A stretch of 64,000 nucleotides of DNA from Pyrus communis (lineage: Eukaryota; Streptophyta; Magnoliopsida; Rosales; Rosaceae): contig NC_084806.1 in the NCBI RefSeq assembly GCF_963583255.1, positions 14,422,317 through 14,486,316 on the forward strand, in the 5' to 3' direction. Under the pieces are notes generated by a model that made no database searches, had not been told where the DNA came from, and worked only from the letters and a program-made list of their open reading frames with translations. This document shows positions 55,163 to 64,000 of this stretch, in pieces. Position 1 is the stretch's first letter. The number at the start of each line of letters is the position of its first letter. The translations under genes and the position numbers were made by a program.

Positions 55163-55686
55163 TGTTGTAAAATCGATGGTGTGTACAGTGGAATAAAAGA
55201 AATAAAACGCAAAATTTATGAGGTTCCTCTACAGTCAATGTAACTGGAGTACGTCCTCGAAGCAGCAGTGGTGTTTCCATTATAATTTAGAATAATAAGA
55301 GTACAAAATAACTCTCTCTCCATTATCCCCTCTCCTCTTCCTCTCTTTTCTCTCTTCCTCTTCTTCTCTTTTCCTCTACAGTCAATGTGACTGGAGTACG
55401 TCCTCGAAGCAGCAGTGGTGCTTCCATTATAATTTAGAATAATAAGAGTACAAAATAACTCTCTCTCCATTATCCCCTCTCCTCTTCCTCTCTTTTCTCT
55501 CTTCCTCTTCTTCTCTTTTCTCTTTTCCTCTTCTGTGAGCCTATCTGGCTTCTATATCCTCATTCGTTTTATAAGCAAAGATAACACTATTCACTTTACA
55601 AATTTTCCACAAATAAATAATGAAAATACTATGCATGAATAGTAAAAAAACCATTCATGTGGGCCATCCACATATTATTCACAAGA
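55163..55686 (-). mobile_element. C3 5' LTR with internal duplication
   Basis: ACAGTCAATGTRACTGGAGT at 55231 recurs at 55378, a 147-base period covering GTCCTCGAAGCAGCAGTGG, AATTTAGAATAATAAGAGTA and a long CTCTTCCTCTC pyrimidine tract. The 3' LTR at 49436 has a single unit and also lacks about 31 bases (TGGAGTACGTCCTCGAAGCA on). Confidence 0.85.
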
Positions 55687-55691
55687 AAAAG

Positions 55692-56699
55692 GCAATATCG
55701 TGATTCTACTCATCTATGCACTGTCATTATATTAATATCTTGGCTGATGGGTACTTGTCTCATGTGGGACCCACCGATGTGGGATCTTCCCTTTCCTTGT
55801 ACTACTTCTCGTTCTCTCGATCACTTTTTCCGTACCTCACGTTCTTTACATCCTCAATCTTTCTCACTTTTTCCTCATATCTCTTTTACTCTCTTTCTTT
55901 TTCAATTCTCCTTCGTCCTTCACTGCTTCTTCGTTGTAAAACAAAGAGAGATCGTGAGGCCCGAGGCCATCACCACCTAACCTCGCTGACTCCGACGATA
56001 ATTCGTACCACCCAAACCACCTCTCCAGCGAGCCTCAGTGAAACCACCACACCTCGTCCTTCCCTTCCCCTTGTCTCCTTTCACCTCACTTTCTACTTCG
56101 GTCACCGTTCTCCCATGAGGCAACCACCTTGCCACCACCATTTTCCCCTACCCTATTGATTGAACTCAAGTTTTGGGTTACAGAAGCCGAGCACATAAGC
56201 ACCCACATAACTCTGTTTCAACCTAAATTTTTTCCTAGCAAGGTTTCTTGATTTTCTAACCAAGGTAAGGATTAAGAACCCTCAATCCTTTCTTTAATGT
56301 TGTTCTGGTTTGGTTTCTGAGGTTGCATGTGTGTTTTGGTAGGATTTTGGGTGCAAAACTAATCGGGGAATCTTTCCCCAGTTTTTTTGACAAAGCAAAA
56401 AAAGCTCCAGGTCGATATTTAGGACTTTTTCGGCTTCAATTCTCGTCGAGCTTGGTAAATTTATGTTCTTTACTTCCTCTACTTCACTTTGGTAGGTAAA
56501 TTGTGAACACATTTGAGGAATGAACTCAAATCAAACACTAGAAATAAAGCCCGGACACCAGCCGTTTTCAGGCTATTGAAGAAGACGAGTACACTTAGGC
56601 CTAGTTTGGTACTGAGGTGATTCTGAAAAAAAGCTGGTATAAAAAAAAGCTGGGAGCTATTTAATGCATTAACTATTTCATGTGTTTTACAAAAAAAGT
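55692..56699. other. Intergenic DNA, possibly an old host gene 5' region
   Basis: 55790-55930 is a long pyrimidine-rich tract. 55950-56160 is C-rich with a frame (55716-56159) lacking a domain. AACCAAGGTAAGGATT near 56258 looks like a splice donor. At 56597 a MITE-like end (GGCCTAGTTTGGTACTGAGG) begins, without a visible partner. None of this amounts to a supported gene. Confidence 0.4.
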
Positions 56700-56739
56700 T
56701 ACAAATAAATTGTCGTAATCTTCATCCTAACTATAATAA

Positions 56740-59700
56740 CTCTCACTTTCATCGCTATCATCATTTTCAATGTCCCATTCCTCATCATCGATAGGTACGT
56801 CACCATCGTCGTTTGTGCGTACTGGACCTCCGTATCGTGGAATATTACCGAGGTCAATTGTGATCGACTGAATCGGTATTTCGATTGAAGATACTCCTTC
56901 TATCTAAAATGGTTTTTGGATAAGATTACTATCTCGGATTGTTTCCTCACCACTTTCCATCAAAGATTCAAGACATTGGTCAGCAACATTGTCGATGTCG
57001 TTATCAGTACGGTCTTGTTCTGGTATAGCATACATGTTCCTATGATCCATCTTCTGAACAACTTTCCACAACCTCTCCCGGCTTTAGGGTCATCTAGATA
57101 CACAATTTATTTTGCCATGGTTGCTAAGATGTAAGGGTTGTCATCGTACCAAGTTTTCATAGTGTTCACTGATAGTAATCCATGATCAATTTTCACACTT
57201 CCATGCCTATTTGGGTTTGTATCAAACCATCGACACTTATATAGGATCACTTGGCACCTGTCTTTGTAAAGCAATTGCACGACACTTGTTAGTTTGCCAT
57301 AGAATTCAATGTCTATACTTTCGCCTCCCCCAAGGACATGAACTCCGCTGTTTTGCATACACAACTTGTCATCTCGTGCACTCGCTAAGAACTTGACGCC
57401 ATTGACATGGCAACCCGAGTACAATTCAATGCGAATTGGTCCGAACGCCAAGTTATATAACTCTTCACTATAGGTGGGGGAATTTGATGCTTTTAGTTGA
57501 TTCACCTGATAATATTAGACAAACTAGATCTCCGAATGGTTGAGCAATATATCTCCTTCTTGGAAAACGACTCGCCACAAATTGGATCTCCGAATGGATG
57601 AGCAATTTGGCCAAAAACTAAAAGTTTCTCCTTTCTCACACCCCCGTCATTATTGCAAGGAGGACGATCGAAAGTTGTCTCAACATTCTTTAAATACATT
57701 CCACAAAATGTAAGTGCCTCATATGCCACCCAAGCTTGTATAATGCATCATTCGGGCTCCGCTTTGTTTTGTACACTTTTCTTCAAGTCTCTGAGAAGCC
57801 TGCCAAAAAAAAAAAAAAAAAAACGATACGATACACATATTACTAATCATAATATATTTAATATTGATTAATAAAAATGATGAGGAATATATACATTTCT
57901 AGTGGATACATCCATCGAAAGTTGACTGGTCCAGCAAGCAATGCCTCATCTGGTAAGTGAACCATCACGTGTATCATACTTGTGAAGAAAGCTAGAGGAA
58001 ATATCATCTCAAACTTGCATAGAACTTGCAAAATGTCATGGCACAACTGATTAATGTCTATTTTTCGCAACGTTCTTAACGTCAATTGTGAAAAAAAACT
58101 GGACAACAACATGATTGGTTTCATTACATTGGCTGGCAAGAGATGTCGAATACCCACAGGAAGTAGGTGTTGCAAAACCACATGGTAGTCAAGACTCTTT
58201 AGGCCAGCTAATTTACCCCTGTCAACGTTCACACAACACGTGATATTTGAATCATACCCATTGGGACACTTTACAGACGATAAACACTTTAAAAATTCTT
58301 TCTTGTCATTCAGTTTCATTGAAAAAAAACGCAAGATCCCTTCTGCCTTTATCATTGTCTCTATTCATCCATAAACTCCGTCGTATTCCCATTCGTTCCA
58401 AATCAAGACGAGCTTTGATCATGTCCTTTGTCTTGCCCTCAATATCTAGAATTGTGCTTACCAATGTGTCGAATACATTTTTCTCAACATGCATAACATC
58501 GAGGTTGTGTCTCAATTTTAGTTTAGACCAATACGGTAGCTCAAAAAACATAGACTTGTGCGTCCAATTCGTATGTGTAAAGGGTTTTGTCCTATTAACA
58601 TCGGTCCCGAAAAGAGAAAAATCCAAATGGTTAAGTTGTTCCAAAATCTTATCACCAAACCATTCTCTGGGTCTGAGGCAATGCTCTTTCTCCCTGTCGA
58701 ACTCTTTATCCTTCTCTTGCCACTCGTGGTCCCAAGGTAACCATCTCCGATGACCAAGTTAACAAACTTTTTCGGTGTGCCAACTAGATGTTACGTCTTC
58801 CTAGTATACAGGGCATGCCATATAACCTCTAGTGCTTGACCCAGAAACCATTGCATATACGGGGAAATCGTTCACAGCCCACATCACTGTAGCCTGCAAA
58901 GTGAACATCTTGCCAGTACATTTCTCGTATGTGCGCACACCGTGTGTCCATAAATCTTTTAGCTCATCCACCAATAGCCGTAAGTATACATCGATTGACC
59001 TACCAGGATCCTCAGTTATCAATAGAGTCATCATCATGTATTCCTTTTTCATACATTTCCATGGCAGCAAATTATACAGAAATACAAAAATCGGCCAAGT
59101 ATTGTGGCGTTGTTTTAAAACCTCAAACAGATTAAATCCGTCAGTGGCAAGTCCCAATCTAATGTTACGAGAATCAACAGCAAAATCAGGGAACATTCGA
59201 TTGAACTCTTTCCATGCCTTTCCATTTGCAAGATGCCTCAGAACATCATCATCAACCCGTTTTTCCTTATGTCATCTCATGTCTGTGGCAGTATGCGTTG
59301 ACATATACAATCACTGCAACCTAGGTTTCAGGGTCAGATAATGCATGACTTTTTGTGCGATCTTAGTTGTTCTATTCTGAGATGTCATTTTGAACCTTGA
59401 CTCATTGCATACAGGGTATTTATCCAATGCTTTATTCTCTTTGTAGAATAAAATACAATTGTTTTTGCAAGCATGAATTTTTTCATAACCCAATCCAAGA
59501 CCATTCAACACCTTTTGTACATGTCTATGGTCTTTCGGCAAACAATTGTCCTTTGGAAGCATTCTCTTGAAAAACCCTAAAGAGTAATCGAAACACTGAT
59601 TCAACATACGATACTTTTTTTTTCCGTGCATTAGTTCCACAATGGCCATGAGAATGGAAAAGCTATCACATCCAGGGTATAACTCTTAGTTGGCATTTTT

Positions 59701-60120
59701 TAATAGTTTTTCATATTGTTCGAACTTTACACTATCCATTGGTGTAGGCCCATCATCTTCCCCTTCCTGATTGGTGTTTGTCAATGCAAATGGAAAAGTA
59801 TCATTTATAATATCCATGACTTGTTCATTAAGATCAACAATAGGTTCAACATTGTCCACTCTTGTGGCGTTTGAAGACGAAGCATTGTCTAATTGTTCCC
59901 CATGATGGTTCCAAGTATTATATGTCTCAATCATTCCATTCCTTACTAAATGAAATTGAACATTTTCAATTATCTCCCTTAACGTGTTGTTACACCTCCT
60001 ACAAGGACACTGGATTCTAGTTGCACTCGGATTGTGTGTACATGCAAAGTCAATAAAATCCTCTATTTCATCCAAGTATTCGTTCATGCATCAATTCGGG
60101 TTTTGTATCCACATTCTGTC
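56740..60120 (-). pseudogene. CACTA TNP2-type transposase gene, broken
   Basis: Domains in minus-strand order are as follows. The transposase-associated domain (60087-59686) has NEYLDEIEDFIDFACTHNPS and a CPCRRC cysteine motif. A linker with KYPVCNESRFK follows (about 59410). The tnp2 core (59290-58801) has DDDVLRHLANGKAWKEFNRM, NIRLGLATDGFNLFEVL, LLPWKCMKKEYMMM, IDVYLRLLVDELKDLW and VNDFPVYAMVSG. Next come FFELPYWSKLKLRHNLDVMH (58560-58490) and the DUF4218-like domain (58330-57900: ECLSS-type, LAGLKSLDYHVVLQHLLPVG, LAGPVNFRWMYPLE). The last domain is DUF4216-like (57505-57060: FGPIRIELYSG, ILYKCRWFDTNPNRHG). A stop precedes the first domain's usual start, and frameshifts occur near 58320, 58790 and 59300. 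An intron probably spans 57900-57800. It encodes the enzyme that excises the element, now inactive. Confidence 0.85.
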
Positions 60121-61009
60121 TATAATTCCTGGAACCACAATAACAATACAATAATCACAACAACTTCATACAAAATGATAATGTCACCTTATGCCTCCGG
60201 TAAGGGCCCTATCCCATTCGGGAATGCGTAGTCATGTCACGTAATTTATGGCTACATCAGATTAGATTTCAACGTGGATGAATTTCGACAGCATCTCGAT
60301 ACAATTCTTCAGGTGTACGACCTAAAGAACGTACAGAGATGACACTGAAATCTCCACAATCGAAACCTAATCCTTCAACCATAAACTACGCGTCATAACT
60401 GAGCACTCCCAAACTATCCAAATAATGGGACAATTCAAGAATTAATTGGACCGTAGTCATGCTTTCGCATCCATGCACGAAATCCAACTAATCCTTGAAT
60501 AGGAAACTAAGTTTTACTAATAATAAAAAACAAGTACAAAGTTAATTAACTCCGTACATCACAACACATATTTGTACGTCACATACAAATTTAAAAACAT
60601 AATATAAATATAATTTCACAACACAATATAAACATAACAAACTAAGGTCAACATAATTTAATTAGTTTTATATGTTTAAAAAATAAAACAAAGAAAATAT
60701 ATTCTCAATCGTTTTCCACCAATCGCTAATCACACACAATATCCCTATAGACAACAAAATTAATGGCGTTCGTATGAATTTACATTAATACTTTTACCCT
60801 AACGACAAAAAACGCTTACCAGACACACCGAGATTGCTCAGTCAACATAGAGAAGAAGATGGAGGGAGTATTAGATGATGAAATTGAGAGAAAATGAAAA
60901 TGACGAATGACGGATTGAGAAAAATCGAAGGGATGAATGCAGAGGCACAATCTGCAATTCTTTTTGCAGTTTGCCTGTGCACATGGCTGAATCTAGATTA
61001 AAAAGTTCA

Positions 61010-61245
61010 CTTTGGACGAAGGATTTTGCACGACGAAATAGGTCTTCGTCACGCAAACATCCATTGTGTGACTAATATGGCATTTGTCGTGCAAATGACA
61101 CTTGCGTGACGAAAAAAGAAACATTTGTCGCACAAGTTTACCATTTTTTTATTTTATGTCCTTCACTTTACAATTTATTTTTTTCAACACATTGCGCGAC
61201 GAAAGAATGTGTCGTCACGCAATGCATATTTTTTTATTTTTTTCT
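61010..61245. repeat. CACTA subterminal motif cluster 1
   Basis: At least six variants of TTGCGCGACGAA/TTCGTCGCGCAA occur, e.g. GCACGACGAA (61028), CTTCGTCACGCAA (61043), TGCGTGACGAA (61112), TTGCGCGACGAA (61191) and GTCGTCACGCAA (61211). These are candidate transposase-binding repeats. Confidence 0.8.
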
Positions 61246-61495
61246 ATTTTTGTTTTTTATTTGTATGGATTGTAAATTTTTATTTTAATATAAATAAATA
61301 AAACTCAAACCTAATTAAACATTAAATTAATTAACAAAACTAATTTACTATCCCAAATAGAAATTATAATTAATGCAAATATTAATACTCATCCACGTAA
61401 CATATATTTATTCATTAAATTAAATATAAAGTCCACAAAATCTTATTTAAAAAAAAAAAAAAAAAAAAAAGAAACAACAACCCTCATCAACTTCA

Positions 61496-61917
61496 ATCCT
61501 CCACCCTCAACACATCAAACTTCCACTGCCAAAAACTCTGCTTGAAAAGCCCATCCACATAAATCTGTAGCTTCTCATCGGTTTCTTCAACATCCCAATG
61601 AACCTACATTAATGCCAGTAACAATAAATTAGTAATTTAAAAAACATTACGTTTTAACAAAAATAATTGTTCATTATTTACCACAAACTGACCGATAACT
61701 CTCTTAGCATGGACTTCTTCAACTTCTTAGGGACCTTTTTCCAAGACTCAAACTTGGTAGAACAATCCCTCCGCACCAAATTCCCAATGTCATACTTAAA
61801 TTCGGCGTACGCCTCAGCCAAATTTTTGCCTTCAAAGTACGGCACTTGCTTCCGTCGATACCTCTCTACTTGCACTGCAAGCTTTTTTTTGCCAAAACCT
61901 TCTCCAGAATCGGCCAT
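61496..61917 (-). pseudogene. TNPA-like (Ptta/En/Spm) two-exon ORF, copy a
   Basis: Exon 1 starts MADSGEGFGKKKLAVQVERY at 61917 and has the conserved layout NLAEAYAEFKYDIGNLVRR and FESWKKVP. A single-base frameshift just after WKKVP moves the frame, and the alternative frame continues EEVHAKRVIGQFV up to a GTAAAT donor. Exon 2 (about 61613-61496) reads VHWDVEETDEKLQIYVDGLF and ends in WQWKFDVLRVED-stop. The pattern resembles the plant Ptta/En/Spm transposase family (PF03004) associated with TNPA of CACTA elements. It is non-functional because of the frameshift, and the family assignment is moderate. Confidence 0.5.
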
Positions 61918-61982
61918 TCTTTTTTAGACAAAAAAAATTTGAAAACTAGGGTTCTGAAACTGTGTTGATATAGCACTAGGAC

Positions 61983-62180
61983 ACCTTTGCGCGACGAACA
62001 TATTTGTCGCGCAAATTTCAAGTTCGTCACACAAAATGTGTCATCAACAATGCGCATTTAATTGGAAGGTTTGAACGTAGATTGACCGTGCTTTGCAGGA
62101 CAAACATATGGATTCGTCGCGCAAAGTTGTCTTACCCAACAAAGTTATCGTCGCTTAATATATTGCGCGACGAACAAAAT
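61983..62180. repeat. CACTA subterminal motif cluster 2
   Basis: TTGCGCGACGAA (61988), TTGTCGCGCAA, AGTTCGTCACACAA, GATTCGTCGCGCAAA (62111), ATCGTCGCTTAA and TTGCGCGACGAA (62162). The cluster sits between the two TNPA-like ORFs. Confidence 0.8.
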
Positions 62181-62580
62181 ATTAATTATTTTTAAAATAA
62201 ATATTTAAGGTATTATATTCAATATCTTAAATATTTATTCTAAAAATAAGTAATACTTTAAATATTTATTCTATAAATAATTAATACCTGAAATATTATT
62301 CTATAAATAATTAATGCCTTAAATATTTATTCTATATATAATTAATGCCTTAATCAATACAATTATTTTCAGCATAAGTACGATATTCATTGAAGATTGT
62401 AAACACATATAAACCGAGGATAGGGTGCTTACATTAGGTTTCAATAAAAAAACCCAACAGGAATTGAAACCTAATTAAGTCCAAATACATAATTGAAACA
62501 TAATTAAGTTCGAATACATAACTTATAAAAAAAAAAACACCTTAAATTTAAATATTGTCATACAAAACGTAAATCTAAAA
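62181..62580. other. AT-rich spacer inside the CACTA element
   Basis: ATTTATTCTATAAATAATTA-type units repeat about four times at 62190-62350. No gene. Confidence 0.55.
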
Positions 62581-62628
62581 CTACTATTTGGATGATCCTG
62601 GTCCATTCCGCAAGACTTCATAACGCCA

Positions 62629-62958
62629 TCAATTGTAACCTTGCTCCAACACAATATCCATCAACCTCATCAACAGTTCGTTCATATCATCATCAAGAAT
62701 ATACGTACACTGTTACACATATATGCAAATAATTAATTCCAACATATAACTAAAAATTTCACAAACTTAAATACTTACTAATACTTCATCCATCACAGGT
62801 TTCTTCACATTCCCGAGCACATCTTCCCAAGAACGCCACTCAACAGTGGGACAATTATTCCCCATGGCTACAACGATCGCATGCGCAAACTCAAAATGAT
62901 CCCTTAAGTCATGCAGGTTGGCGTTGCGTACACTCTCATCCTTGTTCTTATCCGCCAT
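62629..62958 (-). pseudogene. TNPA-like two-exon ORF, copy b
   Basis: Exon 1 (62958-62779, 60 codons) starts MADKNKDESVRNANLHDLRD and contains VEWRSWEDVLGNVKKPVMDE; a canonical GTAAGT donor follows. Exon 2 (62709-62629) starts after TGTAACAG and reads CTYILDDDMNELLMRLMDIV before a TGA. Beyond the stop the same frame continues WRYEVLRNGPGSSK, matching the WQWKFDVLRVED end of copy a, so the TGA is premature. The shared start (MAD), exon structure and Trp-rich tail mark it as a diverged duplicate of copy a. Confidence 0.45.
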
Positions 62959-63049
62959 CCTAGCACGAACATAATTTTGAAGAATAAGGATAATAGAATT
63001 GGGAAGAATCAGGACAACAAAAACGCATATTTATAGGTAGGTTAGGACC

Positions 63050-63434
63050 TTTGAACGACGAAGCCTTTGTCGCGTATACACCTATATTAAACACGGTATT
63101 AATTCCTCGGAGTCACTTGCAGTAAATGGTCAAAACTGACAGGAACTTGTGCGACAAAATATTGGTCCGGCAAATGCCCATTTCGTCGCTCAAGTTTTTC
63201 ACGCCAAACAAAAGTATCCCGCATTTTCTTGTTGACTTTACCCGATGCCAACAAGTATTCATCGTGCTAAGTGTTCTTGCGCAACAAAACTCTTCGTTGC
63301 GCAATTTTTTTTTCTCCTATCTTTTCTATTTTGCACGACAAAGTGTATTTTTCGTCGTGCAAGTACGTCTTGAGCGACGAAACATTCTTCATCGCGCAAA
63401 ATATCGTTACGCAAGCTGTTTTTTCTACTAGTGT
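63050..63434. repeat. CACTA terminal inverted repeat and motif cluster 3
   Basis: The terminus GTTTTTTCTACTAGTG (63419-63434) is preceded by GACGAAGCCTTTGTCGCG (63057), TTTCGTCGCTCAAG (63181), TTGCGCAACAAAACTCTTCG (63279), TGCACGACAAAG, TTCGTCGTGCAAG and GAGCGACGAAAC (63371). The flank TTA at 63435 is one side of the expected 3-bp target duplication. Confidence 0.8.
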
Positions 63435-63435
63435 T

Positions 63436-63901
63436 AACCTTCTTGCATCATGGCCTTTGTGTACTCTTCGCTCGTTATTCGGCTCTGTTTGGTGACCCGT
63501 AATGAGTTAGCACTTATCTCTAATATCATGCACATAAGCATGAAGAGAAATGCATGTTGTCGAATGTTGTGACGTCTGATAAGCTCAGAGTGCCTCATTA
63601 AGGCTTAAGATGCCACAAACCATGCCTTCCCTTTATCATTTTTTCTAGAATGCCGACAATAACTTTGTTGCTGGCTTTGGCCTATCAATTGGCCTAAGGA
63701 TAATATGGCGTTGACTGTTCCAACCTGATTTTAAGGCCCAATGTTTAATGATTGAATCGTTCGGCCTTAAAAGTTGTACCATTATCGATAATGATTATTT
63801 ATGGGATGCCAATCCTTGTCACAATGTATTCTTCGACGAAGTCATAAACTTCCTTTGCGCTGACCTCGTCGTAAGATTTCTCTTCAACCCATTTTGTCAA
63901 G
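63436..63901 (-). pseudogene. Ty3/gypsy integrase fragment
   Basis: From 63900 downward the minus strand reads CLTKWVEEKSYDEVSAKEVY, then FVEEYIVTRIGIP, a stop, and IIIIDNGTTFKAERF (second catalytic Asp), followed by NEALWAYQTS (about 63620-63590). This is the gypsy integrase core in correct order. It is cut at 63902 by a MITE and at 63434 by the CACTA element. Confidence 0.75.
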
Positions 63902-64000
63902 CATGGTTCTAAAAGACATTAAGCACTAGTCAAGCGGTGATCTGACACCTAACGCCTAGGCACCTAGGTAGGGCCTAGGCAGACTATGTGGACTGGACGG
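63902..64000. mobile_element. hAT-type MITE, second copy (partial, runs off the window)
   Basis: CATGGTTCTAAAAGACATTAAG matches the reverse complement of the right end of the MITE at 2708-3485 (CATGGTTCTAAAAGACGC...), followed by the CGCCTAGGCACCTAGG-type subterminal motif. The other end is beyond 64000. Confidence 0.75.

Larger units (their letters stand above)
49436..55686 (-). mobile_element. Ty1/copia element C3 with unequal LTRs
   Basis: The 3' LTR is 49436-49768 (333 bp) and the 5' LTR is 55163-55686 (524 bp). Both start TGTTGTAAAATCGATGG and end GCCATCCACATATTATTCAC. AAAAG flanks the element at 49431-49435 and 55687-55691. The 5' LTR holds a 147-bp tandem duplication. The polypurine tract (minus strand CCAAAGGGGAG) is beside the 3' LTR, and CGTTATTAGCATG is in the primer position inside the 5' LTR. 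Coding remnants run right to left. Material related to repeat R, plus an unrelated ORF-bearing segment, occupies about 49969-51950. Confidence 0.82.
56700..63434 (-). mobile_element. CACTA (En/Spm) transposon, degenerate
   Basis: The 5' end, read on the minus strand from 63434, is CACTAGTAGAAAAAACAGC, a classic CACTA terminus. Long subterminal DNA (61000-63420) is filled with TTGCGCGACGAA motifs in both orientations. A TNP2-type transposase gene occupies about 60120-56740 and TNPA-like fragments lie at 62958-62629 and 61917-61496. The opposite terminus was not found, so the left limit is approximate; the element is probably truncated near 56690. Confidence 0.8.

Noticed and set aside
55716..56159. 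147-residue plus-strand frame
   Set aside because: Low-complexity Ser/Phe/Leu and Thr/Pro content from pyrimidine-rich DNA; no domain and no supporting splice structure.

Overview
The window looks like nuclear DNA of a flowering plant. It is AT-rich, its genes carry spliced introns, and most of it is LTR retrotransposons, MITEs and a CACTA transposon. The retroelement families and the type of dioxygenase cluster suggest a woody rosid, most likely Rosaceae (apple/pear/Prunus type). That assignment is inference from remembered family resemblance, not from a search.

The only intact-looking host genes are two tandem, same-strand, three-exon 2-oxoglutarate/Fe(II) dioxygenases of the '1-aminocyclopropane-1-carboxylate oxidase homolog' (E8/GSL-OH-like) family. 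They lie at 30899-32835 (370 aa) and 34137-35687 (368 aa), and both keep the Fe- and 2OG-binding residues. At least four broken relatives lie to their left (3642-4700, 17580-17627 plus 17826-18279, 26324-26959, 29601-29652). A once larger tandem array has therefore been torn apart by deletion and transposon insertion.

Layout. 1-5771: gypsy LTR and dispersed repeats, a 778-bp hAT-type MITE, a 5'-truncated dioxygenase pseudogene and a Mutator-type MITE. 5772-17509: three transposon generations stacked on one another (a gypsy element with ACTAC target duplications, a second gypsy element with a 2-kb LTR inside it, and a 2,959-bp hAT-like element inside that, carrying a 338-bp tandem array). 17510-18690: dioxygenase fragments and a copia-like LTR. 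18692-24524: a decayed Ty1/copia element followed by a 901-bp solo LTR. 24525-35687: the dioxygenase array proper. 36058-44472: a decayed minus-strand copia element with a 1,764-bp solo LTR inside its 3' LTR. 44668-45641: a PIF/Harbinger-like element. 47652-48939: a Mutator-like element. 49436-55686: another minus-strand copia element with unequal LTRs. 56700-63434: a CACTA (En/Spm) element with a TNP2-type transposase gene, two TNPA-like ORF fragments and arrays of a GCGCGACGAA motif. 63436-64000: a gypsy integrase fragment and a second copy of the MITE seen at 2708.

The most informative structure is the paralogous block at 29441-29857. It preserves the unoccupied target site of the 11.7-kb nested insertion at 5772-17509, so the duplication and the insertions can be ordered. 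I see no CRISPR array, no rRNA and no intact tRNA gene.
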